A DNA stretch of 36,245 nt from Sediminibacterium sp. (lineage in GTDB: Bacteria > Bacteroidota > Bacteroidia > Chitinophagales > Chitinophagaceae), in NCBI GenBank assembly GCA_028687975.1, contig JAQTZD010000014.1, forward strand, positions 1-36,245, given 5' to 3'. The notes beneath the pieces were generated by a model that was not told where the DNA came from, made no database searches, and was given only the letters and a program-made list of their open reading frames with translations. The position numbers were made by a program, and so were the translations under genes. Each line of letters opens with the position of its first letter. The stretch's first letter is position 1. Below, in pieces: positions 9,411-18,499 of the stretch.

Positions 9411-11090
9411 ATGAAGGTGTCAGTTCGCTTTACCCTCGGTATGTTCAGCGCATACTTGCTGTTTACAGGCTGCAGTAAAAAACAGGATCCTGTTCCGGTG
9501 CAGCCCGAACCTGCTCCGGTTCCGCTGTCTGTGATCAGCACAACCCTAAATGGTACCGGTGTGTCTGGCAATGCCAATTACAATTATCCGGTGAACCTGG
9601 TTGCTAAAATCCGCCTCAACAATGCGGTGGATCGTTCAACGGTTGCAGGTGCTGTAAGCATCAGCTCCAACGGCACGGTTGTGCCAGTGAACTTCGGTTA
9701 TGAAAACGGTGACAGCACCATTGTTCTTACTCCCGTTGCTCCGCTGAATTATCTGAGCAGATTTACTCTGTATGCAGACAATGCGCTGAAGTCTGTAAAG
9801 AAAGGTGCATTGACCGATGCATTGAATGTAGGATTTGCCACAGCGTTGGATCCTGCAGATAAATTTCCGCAGATCAGCGACGATACTCTGCTGGATTCTG
9901 TACAGAAAAGGACTTTCCGGTATTTCTGGGATTTTGCTCATCCTGTTTCCGGACTGGCGAGAGAAAGAAATACCTCGGGAGAGGTGGTTACAACCGGTGG
10001 AAGCGGATTTGGTATCATGGCGATTCCTGTTGCCATCAGCAGAAATTTCATTACCCGTGCCCAGGGCCTGGAACGCATGCAGACCATTGTAGGCTTCCTG
10101 AAAAATACAGCCGATAAATATCATGGTGTTTTTCCGCATTGGTTGAATGGCGCAACCGGTAAAACCGTTGCTTTCAGTACCAAAGACAATGGCGCTGATC
10201 TGGTGGAAACCAGTTTGCTGGTTGCCGGCCTTTTAACAGCCCGCCAGTATTTTGATGGTACGGGTTCCGCAGAAACCAATCTGCGGGCAGACATCAATGC
10301 CATCTGGAATGCAGTGGAATGGAACTGGTTCAGAAACGGTAATCAACAGGTATTGTACTGGCACTGGAGTCCCAATTACAATTGGGATATGAACCTGAAG
10401 ATACAAGGATGGAACGAGTGCCTGATTACCTACCTGCTGGCTGCTTCGTCCAATACAGATTCCATTCCATCAACAGTGTATCACAACGGATTCGCCAAAA
10501 GCGGAGCCATAGTTACCGGAAACACCTATTACAACCTGAATGTTCCGTTGGGTAACCCGATGGGAAATCCATTGTTCTTTTCACATTATTCCTTTCTGGG
10601 TGTTGATCCCAACGGGTTGAAAGATCGTTATGCCGATTACCAGCAACAGGTAGTAAATCATTCCCGCATCCATTACGAATACTGCAAACAGAATCCCAAA
10701 GGATACATGGGCTATGGAGCCAATTGCTGGGGGCTCACGGCCAGCGATATTCCCAATGGGTATGCTGCCAATCATCCGAACAACGATATCGGCGTGATTA
10801 GTCCTACAGCAGCGCTTTCTTCATTTCCGTATACACCAACGGAAAGCATGGCTGCCCTGAAATTCTTTTATTATAAACTGGGTGATAAAATATGGGGAAC
10901 CTATGGGTTTGCAGATGCATTTAAACTGCAGGACCAGTGGTTTGCCAGTTCTACCTTGGCTATTGATCAGGGCCCTATCATTGTCATGATCGAAAACCAC
11001 CGAACCAAACTGGTATGGAACCTGCTGGGTTCCTGCCCGGAGCTGAAAAGAGGCATGAGAAACCTGGGGTTCACTGCTCCTTATCTGTAA
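9411..11090 (+). CDS. Glycoamylase-like-fold lipoprotein, probable GH144 (endo-beta-1,2-glucanase-type), with N-terminal Ig-like domain
   Basis: 'LLDSVQKRTFRYFWDFAHPVSGLARERN', 'GGSGFGIMAIPVAISRNFITRAQGLERM', 'YGANCWGLTASDIP'; Big_5-like region 'LNNAVDRSTVAGAVSISSNG...'; lipobox LFTGC. Confidence 0.82.
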   Translation: MKVSVRFTLGMFSAYLLFTGCSKKQDPVPVQPEPAPVPLSVISTTLNGTGVSGNANYNYPVNLVAKIRLNNAVDRSTVAGAVSISSNGTVVPVNFGYENGDSTIVLTPVAPLNYLSRFTLYADNALKSVKKGALTDALNVGFATALDPADKFPQISDDTLLDSVQKRTFRYFWDFAHPVSGLARERNTSGEVVTTGGSGFGIMAIPVAISRNFITRAQGLERMQTIVGFLKNTADKYHGVFPHWLNGATGKTVAFSTKDNGADLVETSLLVAGLLTARQYFDGTGSAETNLRADINAIWNAVEWNWFRNGNQQVLYWHWSPNYNWDMNLKIQGWNECLITYLLAASSNTDSIPSTVYHNGFAKSGAIVTGNTYYNLNVPLGNPMGNPLFFSHYSFLGVDPNGLKDRYADYQQQVVNHSRIHYEYCKQNPKGYMGYGANCWGLTASDIPNGYAANHPNNDIGVISPTAALSSFPYTPTESMAALKFFYYKLGDKIWGTYGFADAFKLQDQWFASSTLAIDQGPIIVMIENHRTKLVWNLLGSCPELKRGMRNLGFTAPYL

Positions 11091-11106
11091 TGCATTAATT
11101 TGAACT

Positions 11107-12870
11107 ATGAACAACCGCTTTGTATTCATTTTAGTATTCTTTGCTTGTACGATGCTGGCTGCTCCGGTATCTGCCCAGCAAAAAACCTATTGTAATCCCA
11201 TCAATGTAGATTATGGTTTTACGCCCATCCCGAATTTTTCGGAATGGGGAAGGCACAGAGCCACTGCAGATCCGGTGATTGTAAATTATCAAAACGATTA
11301 TTATTTGTTCAGCACCAACCAGTGGGGATACTGGTGGAGCAATGATATGCTGAACTGGAAATTTATTTCCAGAAAATTCCTGCGTCCCTGGAACGAAGGC
11401 TACGACGAGCTGTGCGCACCTGCGGTGGGTATCGTGGGCGATACAATGCTGGTATTTGGTTCTACCTATACCAGTAAGTTTACTTTGTGGATGAGCACCA
11501 ATCCCAAGGCCAACGACTGGAAACCGCTGGTGGATTCTTTCGAAATCGGAGGTTGGGATCCCGCATTCTTTACAGACGATGATGGCAGGTTCTATATGTA
11601 CAATGGCAGCAGCAATGTGTATCCGCTTTACGGCATAGAACTGAATAGAAAAACTTTTCAGCCCATTGGTACCAGAAAAGAAATGCACTCACTGAAATCG
11701 TGGAGGTATGGATGGCAGCGGTTTGGGGAACACATGGACAATACCTTTCTTGATCCCTTTATGGAAGGTGCCTGGATTACCAAACACAACAACAAATATT
11801 ATTTGCAGTACGGAGCTCCGGGTACAGAGTTCAGCGGTTATGCCGACGGCGTAGCCGTGGCCAGCAGCCCATTGGGCTTTTATACCGAGCAGTCCGATCC
11901 GCTGAGTATGAAACTGGGTGGCTTTGCCAGGGGGGCAGGACATGGCGCAACATTCAAAGACAACAACGATCAGTATTGGCATGTGAGTACGATTATGTTG
12001 TCGGTTAAAAATAATTTTGAAAGAAGGATCGGTATCTGGCCTGCCGGATTTGATCGGGATGATGTGATGTGGAGCAGCACGGCTTTTGGAGACTATCCGC
12101 ATTACCTGCCTGCTTTCCGGAATAAAGAAAACGGTCCGCGCGAAATGAATCCTGCCTTTACGGGATGGATGTTACTGAACTATCAAAAGCCGGTAACCGT
12201 TTCTTCTACCTATGGCAACTATGCCGCCAATTATGCCGTAGACGAGCAGATGAAGACCTACTGGAGCGCCGCAACAGGCAACAGTGGCGAATGGATCCAG
12301 ACCGATCTGGGAGCAGTTTCCACGGTACATGCCATCCAGATCAACTATGCAGACCAGGATGCAGATGTACTGGGCAAAAGAACCGACCTCTATCACCAGT
12401 ACAAACTCTATGGTTCGGCTGATGGAAAAAAATGGACGTTGCTGGCAGATAAAAGCAACAATACCACCGATGTTCCGCACGACTATATTGAACTGGAAAA
12501 ACCGGTAAATACCCGGTTCATTAAAATGGAAAATATTCATATGGCAAGTGGTAAATTTGCTATCAGCGGTTTGCGGGTATTTGGAAAAGGACAGGGTGAA
12601 AAACCTGCTGCGGTAAAACAGTTCATGGTGCTGCGAACTGAAAAAGACAAGCGGAGCGCCTGGATCAGGTGGAGCCCGGTGAACAATGCCTACGCATACA
12701 ATATTTATTACGGAACTGCACCCGATAAGCTGTACAACTGCATAATGGTGCATGATGCCAATGAATATTGGTTCAAGGGGATGGATAGTAAAAAAACGTA
12801 TTACTATACCATTGAAGCGATCAACGAAAATGGCGTATCAGATCAGTTTAAAATATTAAATGTTGAATAA
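11107..12870 (+). CDS. GH43-like five-bladed beta-propeller glycosidase with F5/8-type C (discoidin) and C-terminal FN3-like domains
   Basis: 'ATADPVIVNYQNDYYLFST', 'WWSNDMLNWKFI', 'GGWDPAFFTDDDGRFYMYNG', 'MEGAWITKHNNKYYLQYG' (GH43/62 propeller); discoidin 'WSAATGNSGEWIQTDLGAVSTVHAIQINYAD'; SPI signal peptide. Confidence 0.8.
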   Translation: MNNRFVFILVFFACTMLAAPVSAQQKTYCNPINVDYGFTPIPNFSEWGRHRATADPVIVNYQNDYYLFSTNQWGYWWSNDMLNWKFISRKFLRPWNEGYDELCAPAVGIVGDTMLVFGSTYTSKFTLWMSTNPKANDWKPLVDSFEIGGWDPAFFTDDDGRFYMYNGSSNVYPLYGIELNRKTFQPIGTRKEMHSLKSWRYGWQRFGEHMDNTFLDPFMEGAWITKHNNKYYLQYGAPGTEFSGYADGVAVASSPLGFYTEQSDPLSMKLGGFARGAGHGATFKDNNDQYWHVSTIMLSVKNNFERRIGIWPAGFDRDDVMWSSTAFGDYPHYLPAFRNKENGPREMNPAFTGWMLLNYQKPVTVSSTYGNYAANYAVDEQMKTYWSAATGNSGEWIQTDLGAVSTVHAIQINYADQDADVLGKRTDLYHQYKLYGSADGKKWTLLADKSNNTTDVPHDYIELEKPVNTRFIKMENIHMASGKFAISGLRVFGKGQGEKPAAVKQFMVLRTEKDKRSAWIRWSPVNNAYAYNIYYGTAPDKLYNCIMVHDANEYWFKGMDSKKTYYYTIEAINENGVSDQFKILNVE

Positions 12871-15149
12871 TGAGAAAATTACAAACGATTACACTCGCTT
12901 TGTTGATGCTGCTTGCATCCTCAGCCATCAGTGCACAGGACGCTAAGATGAATGCGTTCATCGATCAGCTGATGAAAAAAATGACCCTGGAGGAGAAACT
13001 CGGACAGCTGAACCTGCCCAGTTCCAATGATTTTGTAACCGGTGCTGCTGCCAGTACGGATATTGCCAAAAAGATCATTGCCGGAAAAGTAGGCGGCCTG
13101 TTTAACATCAAGTCGTATGCTAAAATCAAAGAAGTACAGAAACTTGCAGTAGAGCAAAGCAGACTGAAAATTCCTTTGATGTTTGGTATGGATGTGATTC
13201 ACGGATATGAAACCGTATTCCCCATTCCACTGGGTCTCAGTTGTTCCTGGGATATGGCGTTGATTGAACGCAGCGCCCGTATTGCAGCCAATGAAGCCAG
13301 TGCTGACGGAATTAACTGGACGTTTTCTCCAATGGTAGATATTTCCCGCGACCCAAGATGGGGTAGGGTATCAGAAGGAAACGGAGAAGATCCTTTCCTG
13401 GGTTCCCAGATTGCCAAAGCAATGGTGAAGGGCTACCAGGGAACTGATCTGTCTAAAAACAATACCCTGCTTTCCTGCGTAAAACACTATGCATTGTATG
13501 GCGCTTCTGAAGCGGGAAGAGATTACAATACCACCGATATGAGCCGTGTGCGCATGTACAACGAATACCTGCCGCCTTATAAGGCAGCGGTGGATGCGGG
13601 CGTAGGTTCTGTAATGGCTTCCTTCAATGAAATTGACGGGGTGCCGGCTACTGCCAACAAATGGCTGCTGACAGATCTGTTGAAAAAACAGTGGGGCTTT
13701 AAAGGACTGGTGGTATCTGATTATACCGGGGTAAGTGAGATGATTGCCCATGGTATTGGGGATTACCAGACGGTATCTGCCAAAGCGCTGATGGCAGGTC
13801 TGGACATGGATATGGTATCCGAAGGATTGTTGAATACCACTGCCCAATCACTGAAAGAAGGCAAAGTAAACATGGAAAGAATCAATGCGGCCTGCCGTAA
13901 AATTCTGGAAGCCAAGTACAAGCTGGGCCTGTTCGAAGATCCTTACCGTTATTTAGACGAAAACAGGGCAAAGACAGAAGTGTTTACCGCTGCCAACCGC
14001 AAAGAAGCCAGAAGCACAGCTGCGCAGAGTTTTGTATTGCTGAAAAATCAGAACAAGGTATTGCCGTTGAAAAAAAACGGTACACTTGCCCTGATCGGAC
14101 CACTGGCAGACAACAAGGAAAATATGGGCGGAACCTGGAGCGTAGCTGCCAACCTGAGTAAAGCCACTTCTTTACTCACCGGTTTAAAAGAAGTGGTGGG
14201 CGACCAGGTAAAAATCATGTATGCCCGGGGTTCCAACCTCGATGCGGACGCTGCTTTTGAAGAAAGAGCAGGCATGTTTGGCAAATCATTAAAAAGAGAC
14301 AACCGTCCGGAAGAGGTGATCCTAAATGAAGCCCTGGAGGTTGCAAAGCAGGCAGATGTTATTGTTGCTGCGCTGGGTGAAAGTGCAGAAATGACCGGAG
14401 AGAGCAGCAGCAGAACCAACCTGGATATTCCTGCTGTACAGAAAAAATTATTGAATGCCCTGCTGAAAACTGGTAAGCCGGTTGTACTGGTATTGTTTAC
14501 CGGAAGACCTTTAACACTTACCTGGGAAGATCAGCGTGTACCTGCTATTTTAAATGTTTGGTTTGGTGGAAGTGAAGCGCCTTATGCCATTGCAGATGTT
14601 TTGTTCGGTGATGTGAACCCATCTGGTAAACTGTCTACCACCTTCCCGCAGAATGTAGGTCAGATTCCTTTGTTCTACAACCATAAGAATACGGGCCGTC
14701 CTTTGTCTGGTCCATGGTTCCAGAAATTCCAGAGCAACTACCTCGACGTTACCAACGAACCATTGTATCCTTTCGGATATGGACTCAGCTATTCCAATTT
14801 CCAGTACAGTGAGCTTAAACTGAGCGCTGCCAGCCTGAAAGGAAATCAAACCCTTACTGCAACCGTTACTGTTACCAACAACAGTAATGTGGAAGGCAAA
14901 GAAGTAGTACAGTTGTATATCCGCGACCTGGTAGGCTCTGTAACAAGACCGGTGAAAGAACTGAAAGGCTTCCAGAAAATCAGCCTGAAGGCAGGTGAAT
15001 CTATGGACGTGTCTTTTGCCCTTACTCCCGAAGACCTCAAGTTCTACAACTATGATTTGAAATACGACTGGGAACCCGGAGAATTCCAGATCATGATTGG
15101 TACCAATTCCAGAGATGTAAAAACGGCCAAAGTAAACTGGACGAAATAA
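12870..15149 (+). CDS. bglX: GH3 beta-glucosidase (BglX-type)
   Basis: 'MKKMTLEEKLGQLNL', 'RLKIPLMFGMDVIHGYETVFPIPLGLS', 'MVDISRDPRWGRVSEGNGEDPFLGS', nucleophile 'LVVSDYTG', C-terminal FN3-like domain. Overlaps the upstream stop by 1 nt (TAATG). Confidence 0.95.
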   Translation: MRKLQTITLALLMLLASSAISAQDAKMNAFIDQLMKKMTLEEKLGQLNLPSSNDFVTGAAASTDIAKKIIAGKVGGLFNIKSYAKIKEVQKLAVEQSRLKIPLMFGMDVIHGYETVFPIPLGLSCSWDMALIERSARIAANEASADGINWTFSPMVDISRDPRWGRVSEGNGEDPFLGSQIAKAMVKGYQGTDLSKNNTLLSCVKHYALYGASEAGRDYNTTDMSRVRMYNEYLPPYKAAVDAGVGSVMASFNEIDGVPATANKWLLTDLLKKQWGFKGLVVSDYTGVSEMIAHGIGDYQTVSAKALMAGLDMDMVSEGLLNTTAQSLKEGKVNMERINAACRKILEAKYKLGLFEDPYRYLDENRAKTEVFTAANRKEARSTAAQSFVLLKNQNKVLPLKKNGTLALIGPLADNKENMGGTWSVAANLSKATSLLTGLKEVVGDQVKIMYARGSNLDADAAFEERAGMFGKSLKRDNRPEEVILNEALEVAKQADVIVAALGESAEMTGESSSRTNLDIPAVQKKLLNALLKTGKPVVLVLFTGRPLTLTWEDQRVPAILNVWFGGSEAPYAIADVLFGDVNPSGKLSTTFPQNVGQIPLFYNHKNTGRPLSGPWFQKFQSNYLDVTNEPLYPFGYGLSYSNFQYSELKLSAASLKGNQTLTATVTVTNNSNVEGKEVVQLYIRDLVGSVTRPVKELKGFQKISLKAGESMDVSFALTPEDLKFYNYDLKYDWEPGEFQIMIGTNSRDVKTAKVNWTK

Positions 15150-15160
15150 AAATTTATTGC

Positions 15161-17011
15161 ATGAATTGCATTCAACCGATCATCAAAAAAGGAATAATGT
15201 CATTATTCCTTTTTTGCTTTTTACCCACCCTGCTTCCGGCGCAGTCTGCGTTGCAGAATGTGTACAACAGAAATATCCGCACATTGAACGGGCAATGGCA
15301 TTATATTGTTGATTCTTACGAAACGGGCTATTACAATTACCGCTATCAGCCCTACGATGTGGTGGATAAAAATTCCACATCTGCGTTCTATAATAATTAT
15401 CATGCCAGGAATAAGCAGGAGCTGGTAGAGTACGATTTCAACCGGTCACCAACATTGCAGGTGCCCGGCGACTGGAATTCGCAGAAAGAAAATCTATTTT
15501 ATTATGAGGGAACCATCTGGCTTAAACAGTCTTTTCAATATCCGGTGCTGAAAAAAGGAAACAGGTTGCTGCTGCATTTCGGTGCGGTCAATTACAAAGC
15601 AGAAGTTTACCTGAACGGTCATAAACTCGGGATGCATGAAGGGGGCTTTACCTCCTTCGATTTTGATATTACGCCTTACCTGAATGCCGACAGTAATTTT
15701 CTGGTGGTAAAAGCAGACAACCGGCGGATCAAAGACGGAGTTCCCGGAATCAATACAGATTGGTTTAATTACGGTGGCATTACCCGGGATGTAACCCTGA
15801 TTGAAACGCCGGATATCTATATCCGGGATTATGCAGTGCAACTGGCAAAGAGAAATGCACACCGGATTACCGGCTATGTGCAACTGAACCGGTTTGCATC
15901 CAACAGCCCTGTGGAGATCGAAATCCCCGAACTGGGTGTGCGCAAACAGTCCGCAACCGATTCAACGGGTAAAGCGGTATTCGAAGTTGATGTGGATCAG
16001 ATTCGTTATTGGAGCCCGGAACAGCCGGTCTTATACAATTGTATCATTCGTACAGACCGGGAAACACTAAAAGACAGGATCGGTTTCAGAACCATTGAAA
16101 CTGCCGGACAGGATATTTTACTGAACGGAAAACCGGTTTTGCTGAAAGGGATTTCTATGCATGAAGAAAACAGCGACAAAGGCTCCAGGGCCAACAGCAA
16201 GGCAGAAGCTGTTGAGTTATTGCACCGCGCAAAACAACTTGGCTGTAATTATGTAAGGCTGGCGCATTATCCCCACAACGAATACATGGTACAAGTGGCA
16301 GATAGCATGGGCATGATGGTATGGGATGAGATTCCTGTTTACTGGACCATTGATTTCTCCAATTCCCGCGTATTGCAGAATGCCAGTGCACAATTATCCG
16401 AAATGATCAGCAGGGATAAAAACAGGGCATCCGTTATTATCTGGTCTGTAGCCAATGAAACGCCGCCCACTTCGGTACGAAATGCTTTTTTGCTGCAACT
16501 GATCCGGCAGGCCAGGATTCAGGATGGCACCCGGCTGGTGAGCGCTGCGCTGGAGCAGCATACCGATAGCAACGGCGTACATATTGTGAACGATTCAATT
16601 GGCATGCACCTGGATATTGTTGCTTTTAATCAGTACACCGGATGGTATGGCGGATCCCTGAAAGATGCACCCGATATGAAATGGGAAATAGGGTACCATA
16701 AGCCGGTAGTGATTTCTGAGTTTGGCGGGGATGCCAAATACGGACTGCATGGAACCAGAGAAGAGCGATGGACGGAGGAATACCAGGAATATCTTTACGA
16801 ACAGAACCTGAAAATGATCATGAAGATACCCGGTGTACGGGGAATGAGCCCCTGGATTCTGGCAGATTTCCGTTCCCCCAAACGGCTGCTGCCCGGTGTG
16901 CAGGATGGGTGGAACAGAAAAGGACTGATGACCGGTGACGGAAAGAAAAAGAAAGCTTATTTTACACTCAGGAATTTTTATGCTAACTGGACTTTAAAAA
17001 ATCAACTGTAA
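15161..17011 (+). CDS. GH2-family glycosidase, beta-glucuronidase-like
   Basis: Jelly-roll 'YYEGTIWLKQSF...', acid/base 'IIWSVANET', nucleophile 'VVISEFGGDAKYGLHG', C-terminal 'GWNRKGLMTGDGKKKKAYF' resembling the GusA NxK segment. An alternative start at 15197 lies inside a palindrome. Confidence 0.88.
   Translation: MNCIQPIIKKGIMSLFLFCFLPTLLPAQSALQNVYNRNIRTLNGQWHYIVDSYETGYYNYRYQPYDVVDKNSTSAFYNNYHARNKQELVEYDFNRSPTLQVPGDWNSQKENLFYYEGTIWLKQSFQYPVLKKGNRLLLHFGAVNYKAEVYLNGHKLGMHEGGFTSFDFDITPYLNADSNFLVVKADNRRIKDGVPGINTDWFNYGGITRDVTLIETPDIYIRDYAVQLAKRNAHRITGYVQLNRFASNSPVEIEIPELGVRKQSATDSTGKAVFEVDVDQIRYWSPEQPVLYNCIIRTDRETLKDRIGFRTIETAGQDILLNGKPVLLKGISMHEENSDKGSRANSKAEAVELLHRAKQLGCNYVRLAHYPHNEYMVQVADSMGMMVWDEIPVYWTIDFSNSRVLQNASAQLSEMISRDKNRASVIIWSVANETPPTSVRNAFLLQLIRQARIQDGTRLVSAALEQHTDSNGVHIVNDSIGMHLDIVAFNQYTGWYGGSLKDAPDMKWEIGYHKPVVISEFGGDAKYGLHGTREERWTEEYQEYLYEQNLKMIMKIPGVRGMSPWILADFRSPKRLLPGVQDGWNRKGLMTGDGKKKKAYFTLRNFYANWTLKNQL
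15184..15216. repeat. 33-nt palindrome: CAAAAAAGGAATAATG-T-CATTATTCCTTTTTTG (16-bp perfect arms, 1-nt centre)
   Basis: Read directly; arms are exact reverse complements; 35 nt after the GH3 stop and within the first codons of GH2. Confidence 0.97.
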
Positions 17012-17032
17012 GGTCCGCATCATTCATTACAC

Positions 17033-18499
17033 ATGAGCAAACGTCTTCTTTCTGTTGTTGCCGGATTGGTTTTAGGTGCTGCCGTTCAGGCACAGGATCA
17101 ACCCGATTGGAAAACTGTATTCAATAAGATGAATACAGAAATACAAAACAATTCCAAAGCCTACAGCAGTCTTAAAACTGCTACTGAAACCATTGGGCAC
17201 CGCTTAACCGGTTCGGAGAATGGAAAGAAAGCGGAGGAGTTCGCATACAATCTGCTGAAGTCTTATGGATTTAAAGATGTTCGGTACCAGCCATTTGAAG
17301 TGGAAAGCTGGAGCAGGGGAGAACTGTCTGTAAAGATCGGTTCCAATGCATCTGCCATGCAGCCCGTTAAATCAGTATCACTGGCCCATTCTCCGGTACA
17401 GGCATCGGTTCAGCTGGAACTGGCCGACATGGGCAATGGACTGGAAGAAGACTACCTCACGAATCCCGGGAAAGCAGAAGGTAAAATTGCGGTTGTATAC
17501 CTGGGTGTGTTACCAGGTTCCAAACCCGGTACCAAGAGCCTGCACCGGTCTGAGAAAACCGCACTGGCTACCAAATACGGTGCAAAAGGCATCATCATCA
17601 TCAATACGGCAACAGGAGGAATTCTGTTGACGGGTACTGCATCCGTAACCGGAAAACTGATTCCGATACCGGCGGTGTGCATTGGTAAGGAAGATGGTAT
17701 GAAACTCAAAGAGCAAATGGCTGCAGCCAAACAAGTTGCATCGATCAATATGACCAACTTTTCCGGCCTCATCAAAGCCCGGAACGTGATTGCCACCATC
17801 AAAGGCAAATCGATACCTCAGGAGAAAGTAGTGGTAGGCGGTCACCTCGACAGTTGGGATCTTGCTACCGGAGCCATCGACAATGGCATTGGCTCATTTG
17901 CGGTGATCGATATGGCCAGAACTTTTCAGGCACTGAAACTTCGTCCGGCACGTACGGTGGAGTTCATTCTGTTCATGGGCGAAGAAGAAGGATTGCTGGG
18001 TTCCAGGGCCTATGTAGATGAAGCGGTAAAAGATCAAAGCATCCGCCAGTTGCGCTATATGCTCAATTATGATATGACCAATGATCCTAAAGGGTTTTCC
18101 ACCACTGCAGAAGAAAGCAGAGAACTTTTTACGGCCATTGGCGCACATGCACTCGCTTATGATACCAGTTATAAAAACTCCTTCAGGGTTGGCGCCGGAT
18201 TGCACAGCGATCACCAGCCCTTTATGTTGCAGGGTATACCCACCGGTGGTGGCGCAGAAGGTAAATTGCCCAACAATGCAGGACCCTGTTATCATGCGGA
18301 CTGCGATGATTTTAAACTGGTGGATGAAAAAGGAATCAAAAGCACGGTTCGCAACGGAGCCATGCTGCTTTACGGAATTGCCGATGCAAAAGAGATTAAG
18401 GCAAAGCAGTTCTCCGATGAAGAAACCAAAGCATTCCTGTTAAAAAATAACCTGAAAGTACCACTGGAGATTGCCGGTGAATGGAGGTGGAAGGATTAA
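17033..18499 (+). CDS. Secreted M28-family metallopeptidase with PA domain insertion
   Basis: Zinc ligand motifs 'VVVGGHLDSWDLATGAIDNGIG', 'LFMGEEEGLLGSRAYV', 'NYDMTNDPKG', 'HSDHQPF'; signal peptide ending VQAQ. Confidence 0.93.
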   Translation: MSKRLLSVVAGLVLGAAVQAQDQPDWKTVFNKMNTEIQNNSKAYSSLKTATETIGHRLTGSENGKKAEEFAYNLLKSYGFKDVRYQPFEVESWSRGELSVKIGSNASAMQPVKSVSLAHSPVQASVQLELADMGNGLEEDYLTNPGKAEGKIAVVYLGVLPGSKPGTKSLHRSEKTALATKYGAKGIIIINTATGGILLTGTASVTGKLIPIPAVCIGKEDGMKLKEQMAAAKQVASINMTNFSGLIKARNVIATIKGKSIPQEKVVVGGHLDSWDLATGAIDNGIGSFAVIDMARTFQALKLRPARTVEFILFMGEEEGLLGSRAYVDEAVKDQSIRQLRYMLNYDMTNDPKGFSTTAEESRELFTAIGAHALAYDTSYKNSFRVGAGLHSDHQPFMLQGIPTGGGAEGKLPNNAGPCYHADCDDFKLVDEKGIKSTVRNGAMLLYGIADAKEIKAKQFSDEETKAFLLKNNLKVPLEIAGEWRWKD

